This document shows positions 43,923 through 53,734 of a DNA stretch of 64,000 bases, piece by piece. The notes under the pieces are model-generated. The model did not search any database and was not told where the DNA came from. It worked only from the letters and a program-made list of their open reading frames with translations. Within the stretch, counting starts at the first letter, position 1. Each line of letters starts with the position of its first letter. Made by a program: the position numbers and the translations under genes. The DNA is from Blastomonas sp. CACIA14H2 (lineage in GTDB: Bacteria > Pseudomonadota > Alphaproteobacteria > Sphingomonadales > Sphingomonadaceae). The DNA is taken from contig AYSC01000023.1 in assembly GCA_000503195.1 (NCBI GenBank), forward strand, positions 1 to 64,000. Reading direction: 5' to 3'.

Positions 43923-45602
43923 CTATCGTTTCGGCGCGCCCGCCCCCGTCCCCTGACTCTTCTCGCGGAGCGCCTTGAACTCCGATCCGGCTTTCCATTG
44001 CGGCCAGCGGGTCGAATTGGCGAGTTCCGCGCCGATGATCCCGGTCAGCGCAATGTCCTGCACTGCGCCATCGAGATTCCAGTCCGGCCCCCAGGCATCG
44101 CAGGCCTGGTGATAGCACTGGCCGGTATAGGCATCGATCCAGGCCTGGCCCGCCGCGACGCCGCCAGCTTTCAGGCTGGAGGCCCCCGCAAGGCCCATCA
44201 GCAGCATCACCGGCACGCCGCACTTGGCAAAGGAGAAATGGTCGGCGCGGTAGAACAGCCCGCGTTCGGGCAGGCTCTCGGGCGTCACCGTGCGCCCCTG
44301 GGCCGCCGCGACGCGCGCCATGTCGTCCTCGAGCGTGTTCTGCCCCTTGCCGACCAGCACCACGTCGTTCGCCGCGCCTGCGGTCTGCAGGATGTCGAGC
44401 GCCAGATTGGCGACGGTCCTATCCATCGGATAGACCGGGTTGGCGGCATAATATTCCGAGCCGAGCAGCCCGCGCTCCTCTGCCGTCCACAGGCCGAAGA
44501 CCACCGAGCGCTCGGGCGCCGGTCCCGCCTTCAGCGATCGCGCGATCTCCAACAATCCGGCAATACCCAGCGCATCGTCATTGGCCCCGGCGCGGTAGAT
44601 GCGGCCCTGGGCGTCGGGCTTGCCCTGGCCATAGGCATCCCAGTGCGCGCCGAACATCACGACCTCGTCGGGACGCTTGCTGCCCATGATCTTGCCCAGC
44701 ACATTGTGGCTGGTCACCACCTCGGGCTGCACCGGAATATCGGCATTCAGCGTGACGCCCTTCAACTCCACCGGGCGGAATTGGGGCGAGCGTGCCTCGA
44801 CCTCGAGCTTGGCTAGGTCCAGCCCCGCCGCCGCGAACAGTCGATTCGACATGTCGGCGGAGAGCCAGCCCTGCAGCCGCACGCTGGTGAGCGCGTCGGG
44901 CGCGCGGACGATATCGTAGTTCTCGCCGCCGGGGCTGATGACGACATTCCAGCCATAGCCGACGCCCGCGGCGTTGTGGACGATCAGCGCCGCGACCGCG
45001 CCCTGGCGCGCGGCTTCCTCGAACTTGTAGGTCCAGCGACCATAATAGGTCATCGTTCGGTCGCCGAACTTGCCCGCTGCCGGTTCGCCCGGCCTGGCCA
45101 CGAAATCGGGATCGTTGATCAGGAACACAGCGACCTTGCCCTTGAGGTCCGCGCCCTTGAAATCGTCCCAGCCGCGCTCGGGTGCCTTCACGCCATAGCC
45201 GACGAACACCAGCGGCGCGCTGGCGACGCGCGCGGCGTCTTCGGGGCGGACGGTCGAGAGATAGATGTCCTCGGCCAGCTTCGGCGCGATATTTCCCTTG
45301 GGCGTCGCGAAATCGAGCGTGCGGGGCGCCTGCAATTTCGTGTGGAGCAGCGGTACCTTTTGCAGCCACTGGCCGTCCGGACCTGCCGGTTCCAGCCCCA
45401 GGGCCTCGAGGCGCGCGATCAGATAGCCGAGCGTCCGCTCCTCGCCGCGCGTGCCGGGTGCGCGGCCCTCGAACGTGTCGGACGCGAGCGTGCGGACGGT
45501 TTCGATCAGCCGATCGGAATCGACGGTGATGGCAGTCTGGGCATGGAGCGGGGCGGCAAGCGCGGTGACAGCGGCGGCGGCGAGAAGGATCTGTTTCAGC
45601 AT
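43923..45602 (-). CDS. Secreted M28-family aminopeptidase
   Basis: A 559-residue protein with signal peptide MLKQILLAAAAVTALAAPLHA. A PA domain is inserted at about 135-290 (PLVFVGYGVKAPERGWDDFKG, VAALIVHNAAG). The M28 zinc site is spread over VMFGAHWDAYG, AGANDDALGIAGLLEIAR, WTAEERGLLGSEYY and YRADHFSFAKCG. The enzyme removes N-terminal residues from peptides in the periplasm or outside the cell. It is 44 bases downstream of the ArsR-type regulator in the same direction and may belong to that unit. Confidence 0.92.
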   Translation of the reverse strand: MLKQILLAAAAVTALAAPLHAQTAITVDSDRLIETVRTLASDTFEGRAPGTRGEERTLGYLIARLEALGLEPAGPDGQWLQKVPLLHTKLQAPRTLDFATPKGNIAPKLAEDIYLSTVRPEDAARVASAPLVFVGYGVKAPERGWDDFKGADLKGKVAVFLINDPDFVARPGEPAAGKFGDRTMTYYGRWTYKFEEAARQGAVAALIVHNAAGVGYGWNVVISPGGENYDIVRAPDALTSVRLQGWLSADMSNRLFAAAGLDLAKLEVEARSPQFRPVELKGVTLNADIPVQPEVVTSHNVLGKIMGSKRPDEVVMFGAHWDAYGQGKPDAQGRIYRAGANDDALGIAGLLEIARSLKAGPAPERSVVFGLWTAEERGLLGSEYYAANPVYPMDRTVANLALDILQTAGAANDVVLVGKGQNTLEDDMARVAAAQGRTVTPESLPERGLFYRADHFSFAKCGVPVMLLMGLAGASSLKAGGVAAGQAWIDAYTGQCYHQACDAWGPDWNLDGAVQDIALTGIIGAELANSTRWPQWKAGSEFKALREKSQGTGAGAPKR

Positions 45603-45646
45603 GGCCCCGTCTTAGCGGCAGGGCCATGCAGCGCAAGCGGTCAGGC

Positions 45647-46027
45647 TCAGGCTGCCCGGGCGGTGCCGAGCGGTTCGATCGCGTCTTCCTCCCACAATTG
45701 CTTGGCGCGCTGGACATCGCTTTCGCTCACCTTGCCGATGCGGTGCGCGATGAAGTCGATGCCGTCGATCAGCCACAGGGCGAGCTGCGGCTGGGTCAGC
45801 CGATAGACGCGGCATTGCGCGAAGCTCTCGATCTCGACCAGTCCGAGCGCGCGCAGCACCGCCAGATGCTGCGACAGCCGGGTCGGGGTGATGTCGAGCG
45901 CGGCCGCCATCTCGTTCACCGTCTGGTCGCCGATGCGCAGCTTCTGGATCAGCCGGATGCGGTCCGGGTGCGAAATCTGGCGCAGCACGGTGGCGAGTTC
46001 GTTGGCGACAATCTTGCGGCTGGGCAT
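45647..46027 (-). CDS. ArsR-type winged-helix regulator without metal motif
   Basis: A 126-residue protein, MPSRKIVANELATVLRQISH, with PDRIRLIQKLRIGDQTVNEM and recognition helix TPTRLSQHLAVLRALGLV. The position of the ELCVCDL metal motif reads TVNEMAAALD, so it is not an arsenic/cadmium sensor of the classic type; one Cys is left in FAQCRVYRL. The C-terminal extension (about 40 residues) is helical. It starts one base after the upstream gene stop (TAAGATG), with GGAG inside that gene. Possible target: its own unit with the dehydrogenase-like gene and M28 peptidase. Confidence 0.85.
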   Translation of the reverse strand: MPSRKIVANELATVLRQISHPDRIRLIQKLRIGDQTVNEMAAALDITPTRLSQHLAVLRALGLVEIESFAQCRVYRLTQPQLALWLIDGIDFIAHRIGKVSESDVQRAKQLWEEDAIEPLGTARAA

Positions 46028-46028
46028 C

Positions 46029-47294
46029 TTATTGTTCTCCAGTGGTGGCGACGAGCCGAAGGGAAGGACGGGGCTTGCGCGGCGAAGGGGCGACCGATCC
46101 AGCGGGAATGGCGCGCCAGGACGAGGTCGCGCGCGATCGGCGCTCGCCGCCACGGCACAATTGATGGATGAACTCGCTGTCGGTGACCTCGGTGACATAG
46201 GGCGCGACCGAGCCGCGGCCCGGCGTGATGATGCCGCAGTCCCACAGCCGCGCCGCGCCGAGCATCAGACGCTGTGCGGCATGGCTGAGCCCGGCATGGT
46301 GCACCGCCAGCGCCAGCGCCTGGACGAGCAACGGCGCGTTGAGCGGCAGCGCGCCATCGGCTTCGTCGAGCACCTCGCCGGTCAGCATGGTCAGGCCCCG
46401 ACGGTGCCACAGCATCGGCCAGGGCGTCCAGATTCGGGTGATCTCGGCCAGCATCGCGAAGATCAGGCTGCGCAGATCGGGCAGCACGATGATCGCATCC
46501 CAGCGGCTCGCACGCCGGACGAGGTGACACAGGGCATCCTCGATCGGCAGGATCTCGATCTCCTGCTCGTCGCGCGCTGCGACGCGGCCGGATGCGAGCA
46601 TCTGGCGCACCAGCGCGTTGCGGCGGCGGGCATCGCCGACAATGGCGATGCGCTTGCGCCCTTCGGCCTGCGCCGCCTGGAGCATGGCTTGCAGGATCTC
46701 GGTTCGCGGCAGCGGCGCTTCGCAATCGGCATCGACCGGGCAGGTTGCCGGGTGTGGCGACATCAGCATCACATCGAGCGTGCTCGCCTTGAGCGGCTTG
46801 CCCGTCCCCTGATCGTGCAGATAGCTGGCCACCCAGTCGGCATGCGGCAGGCCCGAACCGCCGTCTGCCTGAAAAGCGACCGGCGACACGTTCTGCCAGG
46901 GCAGGAATGCGGGCGCCGATACAGGCGCGCGGTGCTGCGTGGCCCATGCGGCGACCTGGCGAAGCGCTCCGACCGGGCGCGCGGGGACGTAATGCACGTC
47001 CAGATCCAGCCATGCGGTAAGGCGTGCCTGCGCCTCGATCCAGTCACGAGGGCCTGGCTCGCCATGGTCGGCGAGCCGCAGCTGCGCGCCGCGGATCAGG
47101 CTCAGCGCCGGGCGCTGTACAGGGGAAAACCCCTGACCGGATTGAACTGCGGGGATCCGGTCAGGGGTACCGACCGCTTGTGCGACTGCAAGCGGGCGGG
47201 TGGGGAGATCAGGCTGTTCGGGCAGCGTTTCCATCGGCGTTTTCATCCACTGGGCCTTTGCAAGCGGCTGGCCCTGCGACTGGACTAAACGCAT
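46029..47294 (-). CDS. Divergent isocitrate/isopropylmalate dehydrogenase-like protein
   Basis: A protein of about 421 residues that I do not recognise by name. From about residue 205 the chain follows the decarboxylating-dehydrogenase fold: KRIAIVGDARRRNALVRQML, EIEILPIEDALCHLVRRASR, WDAIIVLPDLRSLIFAMLAEI, NAPLLVQALALAVHHAGL and WDCGIITPGRGSVAP followed by VTEVTDSEFIHQL. These parallel the isopropylmalate/isocitrate dehydrogenase C-terminal half. Canonical substrate Arg/Lys/Tyr residues and the DILSD-type metal motif are missing. The first 90 residues are unlike the family. Probably a degenerate or neofunctional homologue. Starts at 47294 or 47246 are possible. It is divergent from the LysR-dabB-dabA locus. 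Confidence 0.6.
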   Translation of the reverse strand: MRLVQSQGQPLAKAQWMKTPMETLPEQPDLPTRPLAVAQAVGTPDRIPAVQSGQGFSPVQRPALSLIRGAQLRLADHGEPGPRDWIEAQARLTAWLDLDVHYVPARPVGALRQVAAWATQHRAPVSAPAFLPWQNVSPVAFQADGGSGLPHADWVASYLHDQGTGKPLKASTLDVMLMSPHPATCPVDADCEAPLPRTEILQAMLQAAQAEGRKRIAIVGDARRRNALVRQMLASGRVAARDEQEIEILPIEDALCHLVRRASRWDAIIVLPDLRSLIFAMLAEITRIWTPWPMLWHRRGLTMLTGEVLDEADGALPLNAPLLVQALALAVHHAGLSHAAQRLMLGAARLWDCGIITPGRGSVAPYVTEVTDSEFIHQLCRGGERRSRATSSWRAIPAGSVAPSPRKPRPSLRLVATTGEQ

Positions 47295-47369
47295 TGCGCA
47301 GATCACGGAAATTCAATAAAAGCACGTCATCGTTCGATTTAAATGAACTGGGTTTCGGAGCGGCAGCCG

Positions 47370-48251
47370 ATGCACCTTAATTTCAAGCACCTGCGCTACT
47401 TCCACGCGGTGGCGCATGACGGCAATCTCACCAACGCCGCGCGGCGGCTGAACGTGTCGCAATCCGCCCTCTCCACCCAGATCAGATTGCTCGAAGAAAG
47501 CATTGGCCATCAATTGTTTGAGCGGCGCGGACGGCGGCTGGAACTGACCGAGGCCGGACGGGTCGCGCTGAACTACGCCGACAGCATGTTCGAAACCGCC
47601 AACGAGATGATGGCGACCTTTGCCGGCGGCAGCGGCAGCAACCGCCGGCACCTGCGCGTGGGCGCGCTCTCCACCTTGTCGCGCAATTTCCAGATGCGGT
47701 TCCTGGCGCCGATGGTCGGGCGCGACGACGTGCACCTGGTCATCCGTTCGGGTTCGCTGCGCGATCTCGTCAAGGCGCTCGAGGCACACGAGCTCGATGT
47801 GCTGTTGACCAACCGCCTGCCCTTTCGCGACAGCGGCACCAACTGGGTCGCGCATCTGGTCGATCAGATCCCGGTCAGCCTGATCGGCCCGCAAAAGGTC
47901 GACGTCGCCCGCACCCCGCTGCGCGAGCTGCTGACCACCATGCGGCTGGTGGTTCCCGCCACGGATTCGGGGGTTCGCGCCGATTTCGACCTGCTGGTAG
48001 ACCGGCTAGGCATCCTCCCCAACATCGTCGCCGAGGCCGACGACATGGCCATGCTGCGCCTGCTCCTGCGCGCGGGAACCGGGGTCGGCGTGGTGCCGCC
48101 GATCGTGGTGCGCGACGAGCTCAATATCGGCAGCCTGCACGACATCATGGCGATCCCCGGGCTCACCGAATCCTTCTATGCGATGACCCAGTCGCGGCGC
48201 TTCCCGCACCCGCTGGTCGATCAGCTGCTCGAGATCGCCCGAATCGCCTAG
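47370..48251 (+). CDS. LysR-family regulator (NhaR-like) of the dab locus
   Basis: A 293-residue regulator: MHLNFKHLRYFHAVAHDGNL, helix-turn-helix RLNVSQSALSTQIRLLEESI, then an effector domain with HLRVGALSTLSRNFQMRFL and LLRAGTGVGVVPPIVV. Its start pattern is that of NhaR-type LysR proteins. It lies 111 bases upstream of dabB in the same direction, the usual place of LysR regulators of DAB carbon uptake operons. An in-frame ATG at 47343 would add nine residues. Confidence 0.88.
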   Translation: MHLNFKHLRYFHAVAHDGNLTNAARRLNVSQSALSTQIRLLEESIGHQLFERRGRRLELTEAGRVALNYADSMFETANEMMATFAGGSGSNRRHLRVGALSTLSRNFQMRFLAPMVGRDDVHLVIRSGSLRDLVKALEAHELDVLLTNRLPFRDSGTNWVAHLVDQIPVSLIGPQKVDVARTPLRELLTTMRLVVPATDSGVRADFDLLVDRLGILPNIVAEADDMAMLRLLLRAGTGVGVVPPIVVRDELNIGSLHDIMAIPGLTESFYAMTQSRRFPHPLVDQLLEIARIA

Positions 48252-48362
48252 TTCTTAAAATAGGAACCAAATCTTCCCTTCATTGAATTTTCCGTATCGA
48301 TCGATCGCCCGTATCCGGTTGCGACACGCCTGCCCCCGCCGGGGCCGCACGGAGACGGAACG

Positions 48363-49922
48363 ATGGACATCGCGCTTGGCCTGACGATCGGGATCACCGC
48401 ATTTACCGGACTGGGAGGAATCGCGCTGCTCGCAAGCGATCGCCATGCCCGCCTGACGGGACGGGCGCTGGAAGCCGGTCTGCTCGCCTGTCTGGGTCTC
48501 GCGATTGCGGCGCTGGTGCAGCTGATCGCGGCAGGGCCGGTCACCACCGAATTGCTGGTCTGGCAGCATCTGGGGCTCTCCGTCCGGCTCGATGCCGTCA
48601 GCCTGCCGGTGACGATCCTGGTCGGCTTTGTCGGCTGGGTCGTGCTGCGCTATTCGCGCACCTATCTGGGCGACGAGCCGCGCCGCGCCCATTTCAAGGC
48701 CTGGCTGAGCTTCACGCTGGCGAGCGTGCTGCTGTTCGCGCTGTCCGGCAATCTGCTACAGCTGGTGCTGTTCTGGATCGCCACCAGCCTGTGCCTGCAC
48801 AAGCTGCTGCTCTTCTATCCCGATCGCGCCGCCGCCCGCCGCGCCGCGCGCAAGAAATACATCACCGCGCGGATTGCCGATGCCGCGCTGGTCGGATCGG
48901 CGGCGCTGCTGTTCTGGATCTATGGCACCGGCGACATCGCCACCATCCTCGATAGCGCGCGCGGCGGCGAGAGCGGCACCGCGATCCGGTTCGCGGTGTT
49001 CGGCCTGGCGCTCGCCGCGGTCATCAAGTCGGCGCAATTCCCGCTGCACGGCTGGCTGACCGAGGTGATGGAAGCGCCGACTCCTGTCTCCGCGCTGCTG
49101 CATGCCGGCGTCATCAACGCGGGCGGCTTCCTGCTCATCCGCCTTGCCGATGTCATGCTGCTGTCGCCCGCGATCATGGCGGGGCTGGTGATGATCGGCG
49201 GCTTTACCGCGGTGTTCGGCGGGCTGGTGATGCTCACCCAGCCAGCGGTCAAGACCTCGCTCGCCTGGTCGACCGTCGCGCAGATGGGCTTCATGATCAT
49301 GCAGTGCGGACTGGCGCTGTTCCCGCTGGCGATGCTCCACATCATCGCGCACTCGCTGTACAAGGCACACAGCTTCCTCGCCTCGGGCGGCGCGGTCGAG
49401 CGGATCGCGGCGCTGCGGCGGCCGGGTCCGGTCGCCATCCCCGGCGCCAAGGCGGTCACCGGCGCGTTCCTCGCCGCGCTCGCCATCTATGTCGCCATCG
49501 GCTTTGCCTTCCGCTTTCAGGACAGCTCGCCGCAGTCGATCGCCCTGGGCGCGATCCTGATCTTCGGCATCGCCTATCTGCTCGCCCAGGGTCTGGCCGG
49601 TGCCGCCCCGGTGGCGCTGATGCGGCGGATGGTGGCCTATTCGCTCGCGGCCTCGCTCGGCTATTTCGCGCTGCACCACATCGCCGATGCGCTGCTGCTC
49701 GGCCCCCTGCCCGCGACGCCCGCTCCCGGACCGCTCGAATGGGTGCTGATGATCCTGGCGGTGGTCAGCTTCGGGCTGGTTGCCATCGCCCAGTCGATGT
49801 TCCCGCTCTGGGCCTATCACCCGGCGGCGGCGGGCCTCAGGGTCCATCTTTCCAACGGCCTTTACGCCAACGAGCTGTTCGACCGCATGCTCGGCGGCTG
49901 GACGCTCAAGCGGTCGCGCTGA
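48363..49922 (+). CDS. dabB: DabB, proton-channel subunit of the DAB inorganic carbon transporter (NuoL-like)
   Basis: A 519-residue polytopic protein with about 13 hydrophobic segments. It has NuoL/MrpA-type motifs [28 protein letters not shown] in two consecutive pieces and [19 protein letters not shown]. It begins [14 protein letters not shown] eight bases after GGAG. Placed directly before dabA, it should provide proton-motive-force coupling for CO2 hydration to bicarbonate in DabAB. The NuoL-like family alone would be ambiguous; the adjacent dabA decides it. Confidence 0.9.
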   Translation: MDIALGLTIGITAFTGLGGIALLASDRHARLTGRALEAGLLACLGLAIAALVQLIAAGPVTTELLVWQHLGLSVRLDAVSLPVTILVGFVGWVVLRYSRTYLGDEPRRAHFKAWLSFTLASVLLFALSGNLLQLVLFWIATSLCLHKLLLFYPDRAAARRAARKKYITARIADAALVGSAALLFWIYGTGDIATILDSARGGESGTAIRFAVFGLALAAVIKSAQFPLHGWLTEVMEAPTPVSALLHAGVINAGGFLLIRLADVMLLSPAIMAGLVMIGGFTAVFGGLVMLTQPAVKTSLAWSTVAQMGFMIMQCGLALFPLAMLHIIAHSLYKAHSFLASGGAVERIAALRRPGPVAIPGAKAVTGAFLAALAIYVAIGFAFRFQDSSPQSIALGAILIFGIAYLLAQGLAGAAPVALMRRMVAYSLAASLGYFALHHIADALLLGPLPATPAPGPLEWVLMILAVVSFGLVAIAQSMFPLWAYHPAAAGLRVHLSNGLYANELFDRMLGGWTLKRSR

Positions 49923-49953
49923 CGACCGGACCCGATTTTCCAAGGAGTTTGCC

Positions 49954-52376
49954 ATGATGCAGGACAGCCTGAACCAGCCGCCCCTGACCGCCTCCGAGAT
50001 CGCGCCGATCGCCGATGCCGCCGCGCGCGCCATTCCGCCGGTCTGGCCGCTCGCCTCGAGCGTGGCGGTCAATCCCTATCTCGGTCAGGCCGGGCTTGAC
50101 CTCGCCACCACGGCCGCGCTGCTCGCAAGGGTAAGCGACGCACCCGCGACCATGGCGCGCAGCTGGTATCGCGAGCGGATCGCCAACGGCACGATCACCG
50201 ATGGCGATCTCGCCGCCGCGCTCGCCGCCTGCACCGCATCGTCCCCCCCGCGAGCGTCGCCGAGCTCAAGCTTGCGGCGCAGCGCCCGCATGTCCGCAAG
50301 GACCCGCTGCCGACCATCGCCGATCTGGCCGCGCGCGTCTCGGGCATCGACTGGCCCGCGATCATCGCCGAGCGCTTGGGCCACTGGATTGCCGGATGGA
50401 GCGACGAGGGCCAGGCGCTGTGGGCCGCGCCGCAGGGCAAGTCCGCCTGGCGCGCCTGGCAGGATGTCGCGACGCACGACCTCACCCCGGAGATTGCAGG
50501 CCTCAAGGGCTTTGCCCGGTTCGTCGCCGATGCGCCAGACAGCGCGGGGGATGCGCTCGCCGCCAGCGTCGCGCGGCTGGGGCTGACCAGGGCGGCCATG
50601 CCCACCTGTTTCCACGCGCTGCTGATGACCCTGGGTGGCTGGGCGCAGGTCGGCCGCTACCGGCTGTGGCAGGCCGAACTTACCGGCGGGCAGGACAGCA
50701 CGCTGACCGATCTGCTCGCGATCCGGCTGATGTGGGAGGACGCGCTGCTCGCGCAATATCGCGGTCCGGTGCTGGAGGCCTGGCAGGACGTGGTGGCGGG
50801 CCATGCTGCGCCGGTCGCGCCCGATGCCGACCAGATCATCGACGCCATCCTGCAGGAAGCCGCCGAGCGCGCGGGCCAGCGGGCAATCGGCGAGACGCTC
50901 GCCGCTGCTCCTGCCACCAGTGCCGCGGTTCCGCCCGCATTGCAGGCTGCCTTCTGCATCGATGTGCGCTCGGAGGTGTTCCGTCGCGCACTGGAAGCGC
51001 TCGATCCGTCGATCCACACGCTGGGTTTCGCCGGGTTCTTCGGACTGGGCGCATCGCACCGCCGCTTCGCCTCGGACGTTCATGAGCACCGGCTTCCGGT
51101 GCTGCTCAACCCCAAGCTGACCACCTGTTCAGGCGGTGCCGAACTGGAGGACATCGATCGCGCCGCGCGCTATCGCTCGCGCGGCAAGCGCGCCTGGGGC
51201 CGGTTCAAGCTGGCCGCCGTATCGAGCTTCGCCTTTGTGGAGGCGGCAGGGCCGGTCTATCTGGGCAAGCTGCTTCGCGATACGTTCGCGCTGAAGAAGA
51301 CCAGCCTGCCCAGTGATCCGATGCCGCGCCCCGACCCGGCGCTGAGCCTGGCGGACAAGATCGATGCCGCGACCGCGGTGCTGCGCGCGATGTCGCTGAC
51401 GCGCGATTTCGCACCGCTCGTGCTGCTCGTCGGTCATGGCGCGAATGTCGTCAACAATCCGCACGCCAGCGGTCTGCATTGCGGCGCGTGCGGCGGCTAT
51501 TCGGGTGAGGTCAACGCGCGCCTGCTGGCCAGCCTGCTCAACGACCCCGCGGTGCGCGGCGGCCTGGCGAGCAACGGGATTGCCGTGCCTTCGGCCACGC
51601 TGTTCCTGGCCGGGCTGCACGACACCACCACCGACCATGTGCTGATCTATGACGGCGACCACCCCTCGCCTGCGCATGCCGAAGCGATTGCCCAGGCGCG
51701 GCAATGGCTGGCGAGCGCCGGCTTTGTCGCACGCGGCGAACGGGCGCTGCGGCTGCCCCGCGCCGATGGAGCAGCCGACGTCGCCAGGCGCAGCCGCGAC
51801 TGGGCCGAGATCCGTCCCGAATGGGCGCTGGCAGGCTGCAAGGCCTTCATCGCCGCACCGCGCCACCGCACCAGCGGCAAGAGCCTGGAGGGTCGCGCCT
51901 TCCTGCACGATTATGCCTGGCAGCAGGACGAAGGCTTCGGCATGCTCGAGCTGATCATGACCGCGCCTGTCGTGGTCGCGAGCTGGATCAGCCTGCAATA
52001 TTACGGGTCATCGGTCGCGCCGCATGTCTTTGGCGGCGGCAACAAGCTGATCCACAATGTCACCGGCGGCATCGGCGTGGTCGAGGGCAATGGCGGCACG
52101 CTGCGCGCGGGGCTTCCCTGGCAGTCGGTGCACGACGGCAGCGACCTGGTGCACGAACCGCTGCGGCTATCGGTGTGCATCGAGGCGCCGGTCGAGGCGA
52201 TGACCGCGATCCTGGAGAAGCACGAAGGCGTGCGCGCGCTGTTCGATAACCGCTGGCTGCATCTGTTCGCGCTCGACGCATCGGGCGAACTGGGCTGGCG
52301 CTATACGGGCGGGCTGCAATGGGAGCGGGTCGACGGTCTGGGCCAGACCATGATCGAACGCGACCTGGCGGCCTGA
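49954..52376 (+). pseudogene. dabA: DabA (DUF2309) zinc-dependent carbonic-anhydrase-like subunit, with an apparent frameshift
   Basis: DabA is the peripheral, beta-carbonic-anhydrase-like partner of DabB. The reading starts at ATG 49954 (AAGGAG upstream; [34 protein letters not shown]) and is in frame until about 50245. From about 50250 to 52376 the conserved sequence ([29 protein letters not shown], and so on) continues in another frame. One missing base between about 50220 and 50250 explains it; the C7 run at 50243-50249 is the likely spot. Zinc residues are intact: [13 protein letters not shown] and [14 protein letters not shown] then GLHCGACGG. Joined length is about 807 residues, normal for the family. 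It may be a sequencing slip, a true pseudogene or a phase-variable tract. Confidence 0.85.
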
Positions 52377-52392
52377 CCCGGCGCCGGCCCTG

Positions 52393-53613
52393 TCACTCCG
52401 CCAGCAGCGATGCGGCGGCGGACAGGGCCAGGCCCGACATCAGCAGCCGCCTCAGCGTGAGGCTCGACGGGATGCCCGATACCCGCACCGCATCGGCCAG
52501 CCCGGCGGCCAGCGCAAGCGTTCCCGATCCGCTCGATTCCTCCCAGCGCGGGCGCAGCGCTGCGGCGATCGAGGCGCTTCGCACCATGAGAATGTCCTGG
52601 ATGCGCGAACCCGGGCGCGCGCCGATTTCCTGCTTGTAGCCGCTGTCACCCGCGCCCCAGTCGACCTGGCGCACGCCGCGCGCCAGCATGGCATCAACCG
52701 CGTGCAGCGTGACGATCTGGCCCGGCGAAGCATCGGCAAAGGCCGCATCATAGCTGCTCGCGATACCATAGGCGATCGCGCCGCAGACAAGGTCTAGCGA
52801 AAAGGCGATCGGGCGATCGGCGACATAGAGCAGGCTGGCGGTGAGTATCTCGGCGAGGTCGGGATCGACCACCGCGCGCTGCCAGTGCGCCATCATATGC
52901 GGGTTGAGGAATTTGGCGCCGCTGCGGTCGGTACGCGTTCCCACCCAGCTGTTCTCCTCGATCCGCGCGAGATCATGGAATACCTGACGCGACCAGTCGG
53001 CGCCGCGCACGATGCGGATGGTGACGGGCCCCTGTTCCTCGAGCCGCGCGGTCAGCCGCCGCACCTTCTTGCGCCGCGACTTGCTCGGCCAGGCATCGGG
53101 CGACCCCGGCTCGGCGAAATCTTGGACGAAGCTCTGCCCCATGTCGCGGATCAGCACATGCCAGCCGATGCGGTCGGCGGCGGCGATCATCAGCTGGGCG
53201 AGCCGGTCATCATGGTAGATCGGGCCCAGCCGCAGCAGCGGGCCAAGCGCCTCCTGCGTTGCGGGATGGGCCAGCACCGCGCACATATCGCCCACGCCGG
53301 TGCTCGGATCGAGCGCCGCGCTGCGAAATGGCCAGTAGCTGCCCGCCAGCGACCGTGCGCGCAGCCCCGTCGGCCCCAGCTGGCGCATCGGCAGCGCGAG
53401 GATCGGGCTGCCATCGCCGCGCCGCGCGACCAGGGTCGTGATCGCCTCGGGCTCCCCCCGGCAGAACCAGCCATCGCGCAGGAAGGCGTGGCTGGCCGGG
53501 CCGAGCGCCGCCAGCGCATCGACAATCGGCGAAACGCCCGGCACCACGGCACATTCGATCGCCCCCAGCGCCACGGCTCCGGCGCGCAGGTTGCGATGGT
53601 CGAGGTGCAGCAT
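52393..53613 (-). CDS. CelD/FemAB-like GNAT acetyltransferase
   Basis: A 406-residue cytosolic protein with a GNAT_6/CelD-type core: SKSRRKKVRRLTARLEEQGP near residue 178, FHDLARIEENSWVGT and a long AIAYGIASSYDAAFADASPG then VRQVDWGAGDSGYKQEIG segment. Such proteins are often found with exopolysaccharide genes and may acylate sugars or lipids, but no such genes are adjacent. GGGAG lies upstream of the ATG at 53613. It converges with dabA. Function remains open. Confidence 0.75.
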   Translation of the reverse strand: MLHLDHRNLRAGAVALGAIECAVVPGVSPIVDALAALGPASHAFLRDGWFCRGEPEAITTLVARRGDGSPILALPMRQLGPTGLRARSLAGSYWPFRSAALDPSTGVGDMCAVLAHPATQEALGPLLRLGPIYHDDRLAQLMIAAADRIGWHVLIRDMGQSFVQDFAEPGSPDAWPSKSRRKKVRRLTARLEEQGPVTIRIVRGADWSRQVFHDLARIEENSWVGTRTDRSGAKFLNPHMMAHWQRAVVDPDLAEILTASLLYVADRPIAFSLDLVCGAIAYGIASSYDAAFADASPGQIVTLHAVDAMLARGVRQVDWGAGDSGYKQEIGARPGSRIQDILMVRSASIAAALRPRWEESSGSGTLALAAGLADAVRVSGIPSSLTLRRLLMSGLALSAAASLLAE

Positions 53614-53734
53614 GTTTTTCTCCCGGGGGCCTTGCCCGTATCATGACAGCGAGAGGATAAGCGAGGGTTAACCCGCCCGGCCATGATAGGATATCACCGC
53701 CGGAGCGTACCCGCTCCGGCGGTCGCAAGGCTGG

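Noticed and set aside
48756-50072. A long minus-strand open frame (438 codons) opposite dabB
   Set aside because: It is the antisense of dabB; the translation is dominated by Arg, His, Gln and Asp, typical of shadows of GC-rich genes.
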